From: Beijerinckiaceae bacterium
GTDB taxonomy: Bacteria; Pseudomonadota; Alphaproteobacteria; Rhizobiales; Beijerinckiaceae
Length of the DNA: 43,310 nt
Assembly (NCBI GenBank): GCA_026461505.1
Contig: JAPJMW010000075.1
Coordinates: 1-43,310 of the forward strand
Direction of reading: 5' to 3'
The notes beneath the pieces are model-generated. The model did no database searches, was not told the DNA's origin, and saw nothing but the letters and a program-made list of their open reading frames with translations. Shown one piece after another: positions 17,984 through 24,664 of this stretch. Both the position numbers and the translations under genes were made by a program. How positions within the stretch are numbered: the first letter of the stretch is position 1; each line of letters begins with the position of its first letter.

Positions 17984-19021
17984 TTAAGCCTTAGGCTTTA
18001 ACAGCTTCCGGTTAATCAGTGACTCGGCAATCTGAATGGCATTCAGCGCTGCACCCTTGCGTAAATTGTCTGACACGCACCAGAAAGCTAAACCATTTTC
18101 AACGGTCGAATCTTCGCGAATGCGCGAAATATAGGTTGCATCTTCGCCGGCTGCTTCATGCGGCGTGATATATCCACCTGGCTCACGCTTATCGACGACA
18201 AGGCAGCCCGGCGCCGAGCGAAGTATCGCGGTGGCTTCCTCTGCTGTAATCGGATTTTCAAACTCCACATTCACCGCTTCCGAATGAGCGATAAACACAG
18301 GCACGCGAACGCACGTTGCGGTGAGCTTGATCTTCGGATCGAGAATCTTCTTCGTCTCGACGACCATCTTCCATTCTTCTTTCGTGTACCCGTCATCGAG
18401 GAACACATCGATATGCGGGATCACGTTAAAGGCGATACGCTTCGTAAATTTTTCAACCTTGACATCGGTGGCCGAGAAGATCGCGCGCGATTGGTTGAAG
18501 AGTTCATCCATCGCATCTTTGCCAGCGCCCGAAACCGATTGGTAGGTCGCCACCACAACGCGCTTGATCGTTGCCTTGTCATGCAAAGGCTTCAACGCCA
18601 CAACGAGCTGTGCGGTTGAGCAATTTGGGTTGGCGATGATGTTGAGGCGATTGGCATCAGCCATGAAGCGGGTCAGCACATCCGCATTCACTTCCGGTAC
18701 GATCAACGGCACCCGCTCGTCATAGCGCCAGCAGGAGGAATTATCGATCACCAAGCAGCCCATCGCACCGATTTTTGGCGACCAAGTTTTGGAGACCTCC
18801 GAGCCGGCCGACATCAGGCAGATATCGGTTTTGGAGAAATCATGATGCTCGAGATTTTGCACTTTCAACACCTTGTCGCCATAGGAGACTTCGGTGCCCA
18901 AGCTACGCGAGGAGGCAAGTGCCACAACCTCGTCCGCCGGGAAGGCGCGCTCGGCGAGGATGGAAAGCATTTCACGGCCCACATTACCTGTGGCGCCGAC
19001 GACTGCGACCTTGAAACCCAT
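17984..19021 (-). CDS. asd: Aspartate-semialdehyde dehydrogenase
   Basis: A 345-residue NADPH-dependent enzyme that reduces aspartyl phosphate to aspartate semialdehyde, the branch point to lysine/diaminopimelate, threonine and methionine. The N-terminal Rossmann motif is VAVVGATGNVGREML, the catalytic cysteine is C134 in NPNCSTAQ, and SAGKDAMDELFNQ and RVPVFIAHSEAVNVEF are family blocks. AAAGGATC precedes the ATG. The leucine genes, a dehydratase and asd are clustered here without being one operon. Confidence 0.95.
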   Translation of the reverse strand: MGFKVAVVGATGNVGREMLSILAERAFPADEVVALASSRSLGTEVSYGDKVLKVQNLEHHDFSKTDICLMSAGSEVSKTWSPKIGAMGCLVIDNSSCWRYDERVPLIVPEVNADVLTRFMADANRLNIIANPNCSTAQLVVALKPLHDKATIKRVVVATYQSVSGAGKDAMDELFNQSRAIFSATDVKVEKFTKRIAFNVIPHIDVFLDDGYTKEEWKMVVETKKILDPKIKLTATCVRVPVFIAHSEAVNVEFENPITAEEATAILRSAPGCLVVDKREPGGYITPHEAAGEDATYISRIREDSTVENGLAFWCVSDNLRKGAALNAIQIAESLINRKLLKPKA

Positions 19022-19352
19022 TATCGTGATCCTTTGTTTAACGGCTCTTTGGCTCCCCTTGTGAACCCGCTTGACGGGCTCTTCGTCTCATCCCCGCCGG
19101 GGGGAGAGACCGGAGCGAGGACCATATCAGAACGTCTTGCCGCCTTTTGTGGCGGTTGACGTTTTCGATTTCGCTTTTTTCGAAACGGAAAGGGACATGG
19201 GCCTGATCTGAAAATTGATGGATGTCCCCAAAAATACGGATATGGCCGGATTGTCAATCTTTGCGTTTATAATTTGTTGGCTCTAGCCCTCGACCGTTCT
19301 GGATTCCTTCTCTATCAAGACACCGTCCAATCTGGGCGTCCGGATCCTTCTC
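19022..19352. other. Divergent intergenic region between asd and an EamA gene
   Basis: There is no convincing gene in these 331 bases. It contains a GC-rich segment near 19092-19105, a CCGCC/GGCGG hairpin near 19140-19155, an 11-base palindrome GATTGTCAATC at 19249-19259 that reads TTGACA on the minus strand (possible -35 of asd), and a TATAAT at 19268-19273 on the plus strand (possible -10 for the EamA gene, without a well-placed -35). The promoter calls are tentative. Confidence 0.5.
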
Positions 19353-20255
19353 GTGTCAAAATCCTCCCCATCTTTGCTCCTACGCCTTGCGCCTGCGCTT
19401 TTTGTGGCCATTTGGTCCACTGGCTGGGTTTCGGCACGTTATGGTGCAGATTACGCTGACCCTCTGACCTTTTTATCCGCGCGCTTTGTGCTGGCCTTTG
19501 CTGCCATGCTCATCATTATCGTTGTGTCACGCGCTGAATGGCCCAAAGGTCGCGGAATTCTACACGCGATGATGTCGGGCGTATTGCTCCATGCGCTTTA
19601 TTTGGGCGGCGTTTGGTGGGCGATTGCCCATGGCGTCCCGACGGGAATATCGGGCCTTGTTGCGGCTATTCAGCCGATTTTAACTGCCTTTCTTGCGCCC
19701 CTTATTCTACGCGAGCGCATCGGACCGCTTCAATGGCTCGGGATCTTTTTAGGGTTTTGTGGCATTGTTTTCGTACTCGAGCCGAAATTATCTGTCATTG
19801 ATCCGGCCCATTTGGCAGAAGCTTTGGGGCCTCTGGCCATCAATATGCTCGCCATGGTCTCGGTCACCTTCGGGACATTTTATCAAAAGCGATTCATCCC
19901 TAAAGGCGATTTGCGGACGGTGACGGCGCTGCAATATGCAGGTGCGTTTATCATTGTTACGCCCGCAGCCTTCCTTCTGGAGCCGTTGCGGCTTGATTGG
20001 GGCTTGCCGCTGATCGCGGTCATGGCCTGGTCGGTATTCGCCCTTTCACTCGGCGCCATAGGCCTTCTGCTTCTGCTGATCCGGGAGGGGGCCGTCTCGC
20101 GGGCCGCCGCTTTGATTTATCTCGTGCCACCAAGCGTCGCGATTGAGGCTTGGATGGCCTTTGGCGAGACGATGCAGCTCGTTCAGATGGTTGGTCTCGG
20201 CCTCACCGTCTTGGGCGTGGCTTTGGCAACGAGACGACCCGGCAACGCAAAATAA
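19353..20255 (+). CDS. EamA-family (DMT) transporter
   Basis: A 300-residue inner-membrane protein with ten hydrophobic segments in two EamA repeats. AIWSTGWVSARYGADYADPLTFLSARF near the N-terminus and the second-repeat block REGAVSRAAALIYLVPPSVAIEAWMAFGE are typical. The chosen start is a GTG at 19353. It is the third DMT transporter of the window and is unlinked to the other two. Substrate unknown; amino-acid or metabolite export is usual. Confidence 0.85.
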   Translation: MSKSSPSLLLRLAPALFVAIWSTGWVSARYGADYADPLTFLSARFVLAFAAMLIIIVVSRAEWPKGRGILHAMMSGVLLHALYLGGVWWAIAHGVPTGISGLVAAIQPILTAFLAPLILRERIGPLQWLGIFLGFCGIVFVLEPKLSVIDPAHLAEALGPLAINMLAMVSVTFGTFYQKRFIPKGDLRTVTALQYAGAFIIVTPAAFLLEPLRLDWGLPLIAVMAWSVFALSLGAIGLLLLLIREGAVSRAAALIYLVPPSVAIEAWMAFGETMQLVQMVGLGLTVLGVALATRRPGNAK

Positions 20256-20320
20256 CTTAGACCCACACGCAACCGAGGCTGCTTGTTAGGCATTAACCCC
20301 GCGTCACTCATGACGCAGGG

Positions 20321-20788
20321 ATGAATCGTATGACTTATGCTGCATTGGCTACCGGAACCCATATTGTCGTCGGGGACGGCAAAAAAGCGCTTATTTTGTT
20401 CAATGAGGGAACGGCTCTCTTACCCGTCCTCACGGTTGAAACCGTTCTTCATCAAACCAATCCGCCCAATCACGATTTGGGGACCGATCGACCGGGGCGT
20501 GTGTTCGCGAGTGTCGGGCCACGCAGCGGCAGCGCTGAGCCGGTTGATTGGCATCAACTGGCCGAGGACCGTTTCGCACATGAGATCATCGCGGGCCTCG
20601 TCGAACTCGCTAAGCGTGAGAAGTTGAAACGCATTGTGATTGTCGCGCCGCCCCGCACCCTGGCGGAACTTCGCCGCATCATGCCGGAGGAATTTTCAAA
20701 GCTGATTGTCGCAGAAATTCACAAAGACCTGACCAAACATTCGGTCAAAGACATTACCCACCATCTGATGGAGGAAATGGCGGCTTAA
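20321..20788 (+). CDS. Host attachment family protein
   Basis: A 155-residue cytoplasmic-looking protein of the 'required for attachment to host cells' family, first described from Agrobacterium. Visible family blocks are THIVVGDGKKALILFNEG, HQLAEDRFAHEIIAGL, KRIVIVAPPRTLAELRR and a C-terminal KDLTKHSVKDITHHL. There is no signal peptide or membrane helix, so it is unlikely to be an adhesin itself. A second ATG four codons in is an alternative start. It ends on the same four bases as the convergent SOUL gene. Confidence 0.8.
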   Translation: MNRMTYAALATGTHIVVGDGKKALILFNEGTALLPVLTVETVLHQTNPPNHDLGTDRPGRVFASVGPRSGSAEPVDWHQLAEDRFAHEIIAGLVELAKREKLKRIVIVAPPRTLAELRRIMPEEFSKLIVAEIHKDLTKHSVKDITHHLMEEMAA

Positions 20789-21426
20789 TGCTTGCTGACT
20801 TCCCACATAATCTCGTTACGACGCCAGAAAAAAGGCTGCCAAGGTGGATCATAAAACGCAAAGCTCGGTTCACCTTGCGGCTTTAATTTCTTGGCTTTGA
20901 GGAGGGCCGCCAATTCCTCGCGGTGCGACATCAAATTGCTGTCACTCCACAGACCGGAAAAGCGCAAGACAGCCACGCGGCGTCCCGGAATTTCGACGAA
21001 CCTAATCCGTGCATCATTCGGCTTAGGCAGCATCTTGAGCGTATAGCCCTTTGGCATCATGAACCGGATGGTCCAAACGCCTGCGTTACCCGTTTGCATG
21101 ACAGGTGCTGTCATCGCAATCGTGTCGCCTTTCGATTGGGTAACAGGCGCGGTCATATCAATCTTGGCAGAACCCGCATTGCCGCCAAAAATATAGCCCG
21201 CCAAAATGCGAAACCCTGCACTGGCCGCGCTGTCCCGCTCGCCATCGACCGATACTTCAGCCGCGATCATCGGCGCATAATCGCGCAGCTCAAACGCGTC
21301 TTCTTTGCTCACAAGCGTGAATTCCGGCTCTTCGGTATTGGCCATCGCAGCACCTATGGGTAGCGTCGCACTCGATAGAACGAGTGCGACGATGAAGCTC
21401 TTAAAATAGGCTTTGGCAAAACCCAT
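20785..21426 (-). CDS. SOUL-family heme-binding protein (exported)
   Basis: A 213-residue protein with an N-terminal signal peptide (AKAYFKSFIVALVLSSATLPIGAAMA) and a SOUL domain: FELRDYAPMIAAEVSV, AGFRILAGYIFGGN, KIDMTAPVTQ, IAMTAPVMQ and FMMPKGYTL. Related proteins bind heme, but the function in bacteria is poorly defined. The frame is open further upstream to 21534, but the ATG at 21426 places the signal peptide at the start. It lies four bases after the DUF1993 gene, so the two form a tight pair. Confidence 0.82.
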   Translation of the reverse strand: MGFAKAYFKSFIVALVLSSATLPIGAAMANTEEPEFTLVSKEDAFELRDYAPMIAAEVSVDGERDSAASAGFRILAGYIFGGNAGSAKIDMTAPVTQSKGDTIAMTAPVMQTGNAGVWTIRFMMPKGYTLKMLPKPNDARIRFVEIPGRRVAVLRFSGLWSDSNLMSHREELAALLKAKKLKPQGEPSFAFYDPPWQPFFWRRNEIMWEVSKH

Positions 21427-21430
21427 GGGA

Positions 21431-21937
21431 TCAGTAAACACCCAGAAAATCACGCTTGCCAACTTCAACGCCATTATGGCGCAGAATGTCATAGGTCGTG
21501 GTCGTGTGGAAAAAGAAATTGGCCAAGGCACCATGACGCAAATAGGTCAAAGCGTTGAAGGTCTTTGGCTCAGGACGCATCGGAACGACAATGTCGCGGT
21601 CTTCGGCGCCAACAAATTTGTCCTTCGGAATGGCATTGATAAACGCAATCGTCTTTTCGATGCGGGCATGCAGTTCGGCAAAGGTTACTTCTTTGTCTTC
21701 ATAGCTTGGCACATCAACGCCAGCCGTGCGGGCCGAGCCGCCTTTGGCAAAATCCGTTGCCAGTTGTACTTGGCGCGTTAGGGCAAACATATCGGGCGCA
21801 AGCCGCGCCGTTAAAAATACGGAATGTTCAATCTTCTTGGCATCCGCATGCGCCTCCGCCTTTTTCAGTATTTCTGCAAGCGCTTTCAACGAATGGGTAA
21901 AAACGGGTACGGACAGATCGTAAAGCGAAAGCGACAT
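21431..21937 (-). CDS. DUF1993 family protein
   Basis: A 168-residue protein matching the DUF1993 family, a DinB-like four-helix bundle: MSLSLYDLSVPVFTHSLKAL, LTARLAPDMFALTRQVQLATDFAKG, and a C-terminal NFFFHTTTTYDILRHNGVEVGKRDFLG. Histidines in these blocks could bind a metal, as in DinB proteins. The biochemical role is unknown. It is translationally close to the SOUL gene. Confidence 0.82.
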   Translation of the reverse strand: MSLSLYDLSVPVFTHSLKALAEILKKAEAHADAKKIEHSVFLTARLAPDMFALTRQVQLATDFAKGGSARTAGVDVPSYEDKEVTFAELHARIEKTIAFINAIPKDKFVGAEDRDIVVPMRPEPKTFNALTYLRHGALANFFFHTTTTYDILRHNGVEVGKRDFLGVY

Positions 21938-22148
21938 AGGTTGTATTTCCTTGTTTAACGGCGAAGACAGTTTCGCCTCTCTGAATCTAGTCCCGACTAT
22001 ATAGGGCTTTATAGCTCGGCTGACGATGGTCGATCGGAATATTTTTCGTAAGAATGTCCGTCTCTTTTAAGCGAAACCTTGCCAAAAAGACCAAAAACTA
22101 ATATTCGGACGTCCTCAAATGGAAGACGGCTTCGGCCGATGACCATGG

Positions 22149-22224
22149 GGGGCTGTAGCTCAGTTGGGAGAGCGCCTCGTTCGCAATGAGGAGGCCAGCG
22201 GTTCGATTCCGCTCAGCTCCACCA
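22149..22224 (+). tRNA. tRNA-Ala (anticodon CGC)
   Basis: A complete 76-base cloverleaf: a GGGGCTG/CAGCTCC acceptor stem with one G-T pair, a D arm with GCTC/GAGC, an anticodon stem CCTCG/TGAGG around TTCGCAA, a T loop TTCGATT, and an encoded CCA. The anticodon CGC reads GCG. The encoded CCA runs directly into a hairpin shared with the tRNA-Leu gene of this window. Confidence 0.97.
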
Positions 22225-22257
22225 CGCTTCGCCCCAATGGGGCTATGCGTGGCGCGG
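22222..22257 (+). repeat. tRNA-Ala 3' trailer hairpin (copy 1)
   Basis: Starting with the encoded CCA, CCACGC pairs with GCGTGG and the inside holds CGCCCC-AAT-GGGG. The same pattern follows the CCA of tRNA-Leu (39277-39312, minus strand) with mostly compensatory or loop changes. The shared sequence extends through GTGGCGC. Confidence 0.75.
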
Positions 22258-22362
22258 CCACGCGGAGCAACAGCGTCTTAGATGAGGCAGTGTTCGACGC
22301 CGCTCTAAGAGCGTAGGCGGACTGGCGATATCAATATGTTTCTAAGATTTATAACCCTCGAC
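22258..22362. other. Palindromic gap after tRNA-Ala
   Basis: No gene is seen. CGCTCTAAGAGCG at 22301-22313 is a palindrome, and TCTTAGA near 22276 is an inverted copy of TCTAAGA in it, so the segment can fold in two ways. It may end the tRNA transcript or the converging TIGR03643 transcript. Confidence 0.4.
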
Positions 22363-22683
22363 TCAAACTTCTGCGTCCGGATCTAGTAACTCAATTGCTT
22401 TGCTCTCGCTCGAGTTCAGCATCAATTTCCGATGCTTTGTTTTACGCCCGGAAACGCGCTTTCGCCACATGCGGAAGCTGGAAGGCTTCATATGCCGCCG
22501 CATGACATCAATCACTTCCGGTTCCGATAAACCCAGCCGCTTTTTGATTTCTTCAAACGACACATCATCAGCCCATGCAAGCTCAATGGTTTCGCTTATA
22601 AACCCTTCAGAATGAGCGGATTCTATCATCGTCAATGGGTTTAATCCTTCAAGCTGACCATGCCGCGACGATAGGCTGATCAA
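22363..22683 (-). CDS. TIGR03643 / DUF2805 family protein
   Basis: A 106-residue protein with a helix-turn-helix-like core: ETIELAWADDVSFEEIKKRLGLSEPEVIDVMRRHM, followed by the family signature KPSSFRMWRKRVSGRKTKHRK. The function is not known. It starts two bases after the stop of the DecR-like regulator, so the two are probably translationally coupled and may act together. The basic RxxRKTKH region suggests nucleic-acid contact, which is inference. Confidence 0.8.
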   Translation of the reverse strand: MISLSSRHGQLEGLNPLTMIESAHSEGFISETIELAWADDVSFEEIKKRLGLSEPEVIDVMRRHMKPSSFRMWRKRVSGRKTKHRKLMLNSSESKAIELLDPDAEV

Positions 22684-22685
22684 AC

Positions 22686-23141
22686 TTACAGCGCAATTGG
22701 ATAGGATGTCTCAGCCTTAATCCGTTCCATCGAAAAGCGCGATGTTACGTTTTTAAGCTGCGCACCGGAAATCAACCGCTTATAAAATCCGTCATAGGCC
22801 GCCATATCGGCAACGGTCACACGCAACACATAGTCAATATCGCCCGCCATGCGATAGACTTCCATCACTTCCGGCTGCGCCGCCACAAAATTTGCAAATT
22901 GCGTTAGCCACTCCATCGAATGGTCGCCCGTTTCAATCGACACAAAAACGGTAAGGCCGAGGCCAATCTGTTCGGGTGAGACCAGCGCCACGCGCTTTAA
23001 TATAACGCCGTCTTCTTCCAGCCGCTGAACGCGCTTCCAGCACGGCGTTTGGGATAGGCCAACCCGGCTGGCCAGTTCGGCAACCGAGATGGTCGCATCC
23101 CGCTGCAATTCGATGAGGATCTTACGATCGATGGCATCCAT
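22686..23141 (-). CDS. Lrp/AsnC-family regulator, DecR (YbaO)-like
   Basis: A 151-residue regulator with a winged helix-turn-helix (about 1-55) containing GLSQTPCWKRVQRLEEDGVI and a RAM domain with IGLGLTVFVSIET, PEVMEVYRMAGDIDYVLRV, VADMAAYDGFYKRL and NVTSRFSMERIKAETSYPI. From memory this closely follows E. coli DecR/YbaO, which responds to L-cysteine. It is divergent from the sulfonate operon, whose leader encodes three cysteines in a row. That context supports a sulfur or cysteine signal. A 28-base palindrome begins 18 bases upstream of its start codon. Confidence 0.87.
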   Translation of the reverse strand: MDAIDRKILIELQRDATISVAELASRVGLSQTPCWKRVQRLEEDGVILKRVALVSPEQIGLGLTVFVSIETGDHSMEWLTQFANFVAAQPEVMEVYRMAGDIDYVLRVTVADMAAYDGFYKRLISGAQLKNVTSRFSMERIKAETSYPIAL

Positions 23142-23158
23142 CGTTGCTAACCTTGTAA

Positions 23159-23186
23159 AATTTTGTTCTGAATTTCGAACAAAATT
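23159..23186. promoter_or_regulatory. 28-base palindromic operator candidate upstream of the DecR-like gene
   Basis: AATTTTGTTC and GAACAAAATT are perfect ten-base inverted copies separated by TGAATTTC. It begins 18 bases upstream of the regulator's ATG, where bound protein would control the regulator's own transcription. AGAACgatATTCT (about 23270) and AGAACATTCT (23303-23312), nearer the ssu transcript start, share the GAAC/TTC half pattern and could be further sites. Confidence 0.6.
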
Positions 23187-23421
23187 GACCGATGTCTTCT
23201 CTCCGTCAAGCCCGAAAGAGATGAAATGGCACCCAACAGATAATAATTTCTATTATTTTACCGATTTTCAGAACGATATTCTCTTTTTTGCGTACTTTTA
23301 AAAGAACATTCTCGTTGACGGAAAGGCAACCCTGCGTCATCTTTTACCCATCGGCTCTACCCGGGTCGGTCGCGGAGATTTGAAGCGAGCAGCTTGCACC
23401 GCGTCACCAAATGCTAAAGCG

Positions 23422-23453
23422 CCACGAACCGGAATGTTCCGGCGATTTCGTGG
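23422..23453 (+). promoter_or_regulatory. Leader hairpin before the polycysteine small frame
   Basis: CCACGAA (23422-23428) pairs with TTCGTGG (23447-23453), and CCGGAA (23429-23434) with TTCCGG (23437-23442) inside it. A four-base CGAT bulge lies on the 3' side. It ends 25 bases before the small frame and about 13 bases before its ribosome binding site. TTCCGG can instead pair with CCGGAA at 23531-23536, beyond the small frame. Confidence 0.7.
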
Positions 23454-23477
23454 GCTCCATAGCGAAGGAGAAGTACC

Positions 23478-23504
23478 ATGATGTCGCATTGCTGTTGTCC
23501 ATAA
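23478..23504 (+). CDS. Polycysteine leader peptide of the sulfonate operon (MMSHCCCP)
   Basis: Nine codons, ATG ATG TCG CAT TGC TGT TGT CCA TAA, encode MMSHCCCP. A strong ribosome binding site (AAGGAGAAG at 23465-23473) lies at good spacing. Three adjacent Cys codons just before the end of a tiny translated frame upstream of a sulfur-acquisition operon are the hallmark of a cysteine-sensing attenuator: ribosomes stall when Cys-tRNA is short and change the folding downstream. Polycysteine leader frames with this role have been reported in mycobacteria. I infer function from the sequence; the terminator-versus-antiterminator assignment is not certain. Confidence 0.75.
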   Translation: MMSHCCCP

Positions 23505-23566
23505 ACAGGACCCGCCAACCGGGGCGATAACCGGAACTTCAATCACCCCATTCTTCCTGCTCCTGT
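23505..23566 (+). promoter_or_regulatory. Alternative stems after the leader peptide
   Basis: ACAGGA (23505-23510), one base after the TAA, pairs with TCCTGT (23561-23566). Inside it GGGG (23521-23524) can pair with CCCC (23546-23549), CGCC (23513-23516) with GGCG (23523-23526), and CCGG (23519-23522) with CCGG (23531-23534). CCGGAA at 23531-23536 also matches the upstream hairpin arm. Only CGTTT follows, so a Rho-dependent or translational mechanism is as likely as an intrinsic terminator. Confidence 0.5.
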
Positions 23567-23651
23567 CGTTTAAGGCATTGGAGAGATGCATCCAAAATTT
23601 AGCATCCGATAGCCAGCGCAGAAGCATATTTGTTCGAAAAGGTTTTTAACC

Positions 23652-24641
23652 ATGTCGCATTCAAAAACATCAAACACGCTTGGTAAGCGTTCCTTTTTAA
23701 AGGCTGTTCTTGCTACGTCACTCGCTGCTGTAGCTCTTTCGCCCGCGTCTCTGTTTGCGCAATCGGCACCAAAAGAAATTCGTATCGGCTATCAAAAAAA
23801 TGGTCTGCTTTATCTCGCTAAAGAAACAGGCCAGCTAGAAGAGTTTTTCAAGGCTAAAAATATTGCGGTTAAGTGGGTTGAGTTTTCTTTTGGTCCTCCG
23901 CTTTTAGAAGCGTTGAATATTGGCAGCATTGATTATGGATACACTGGTGATGCTCCTCCTATTTTCGCGCAAGCTGCAGGGGCTAATATCGTCTACGTCG
24001 CTGCTCAAGAAGCAGCCGGCGCCGGCGCGGCAATCCTCGTTAAAGAAGATTCACCCATCAAAACGCTGGCCGATTTAAAAGGTAAGAAGCTTGGCTTTGC
24101 CAAAGCGTCATCGGCGCATAATCTAACCATTGCCGCGCTTGAAAAGGCGGGCCTCACCTATCAGGATATCGAGCCTGTTTATTTGACGCCTGCTGATGGT
24201 GTCGCAGCCTTTGCAAGAGGCGCGGTGGATGCTTGGACCATTTGGGATCCCTTCTATGCGGTCGCCGAAGCCCAACCGAGCACACGCGTTCTGGCTCCGG
24301 CTAAAGGCATTGTCGAACAGAATTCGTTTTTGTTAGCCAATGGCAGTTTCGCTAAAGCCAATCCTGAGCTCGTCTCGCAAATCAACCAAGCCGCCTCCAT
24401 TACGGCGCAATGGACAGCAAGCCATCACTCGGACGTAACGGCGATATTATCGAAGGCAACAGGCATTGCACTTGAATCCCAGCAAAAGGCTGTCGACCGC
24501 ACGGAATTTGTAATCAGCCCCATTAGGGATGCTGTGATTTCAGAACAGCAACGCAATGCGGATCGCTTCCTTGCTTTGGGTCTGATCCCTAAGGCCGTCA
24601 CGATTAAAGATATCGTATGGGCATGGAAGCCATCCACTTGA
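23652..24641 (+). CDS. ssuA: Aliphatic sulfonate ABC transporter, periplasmic binding protein
   Basis: A 329-residue periplasmic protein that captures alkanesulfonates and delivers them to SsuBC. An N-terminal signal peptide (about 1-36) contains KRSFLK, a lysine-arginine variant of a Tat-like motif, and ends near SLFAQSA. The mature protein begins KEIRIGYQKNGLLYLAKETGQLEEFF and has GSIDYGYTGDAPPIFAQAAGANIVYVAAQE and GAVDAWTIWDPFYAVAE, which are typical SsuA blocks. It is the first gene of the ssu operon and follows the structured leader. A terminator separates it from ssuD. Taurine (TauA) or related sulfonates cannot be excluded as ligands. Confidence 0.93.
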   Translation: MSHSKTSNTLGKRSFLKAVLATSLAAVALSPASLFAQSAPKEIRIGYQKNGLLYLAKETGQLEEFFKAKNIAVKWVEFSFGPPLLEALNIGSIDYGYTGDAPPIFAQAAGANIVYVAAQEAAGAGAAILVKEDSPIKTLADLKGKKLGFAKASSAHNLTIAALEKAGLTYQDIEPVYLTPADGVAAFARGAVDAWTIWDPFYAVAEAQPSTRVLAPAKGIVEQNSFLLANGSFAKANPELVSQINQAASITAQWTASHHSDVTAILSKATGIALESQQKAVDRTEFVISPIRDAVISEQQRNADRFLALGLIPKAVTIKDIVWAWKPST

Positions 24642-24664
24642 TTTTTGTTCTACCTCCCTTCCTC

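Larger units (their letters stand above)
23142..23651 (+). promoter_or_regulatory. ssu control region and long structured leader
   Basis: This 510-base gap before ssuA holds no ordinary gene. The left third is AT-rich and contains the 28-base dyad, two AGAAC...TTCT motifs and the palindrome CTTTTAAAAG (23295-23304). From about 23315 it becomes GC-rich and structured: TGACG/CGTCA (23315-23339), CGCGG/CCGCG (about 23371-23403), the long hairpin at 23422-23453, the polycysteine small frame at 23478-23504 and alternative stems at 23505-23566. Transcription probably starts near 23300-23320. I could not place a convincing -35/-10 pair. Confidence 0.7.

Noticed and set aside
23315-23470. SAM or cobalamin riboswitch before ssuA
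   Set aside because: The GGAAAGGCAACC stretch first suggested one, but I could not build the conserved core of any SAM class or a B12 box. It is left as an unnamed structured leader.
23337-23627. A 96-codon minus-strand frame across the ssu leader
   Set aside because: It runs through the RNA hairpins and the polycysteine frame, has no suitable ribosome binding site or domain, and is better explained as the complement of a structured leader.
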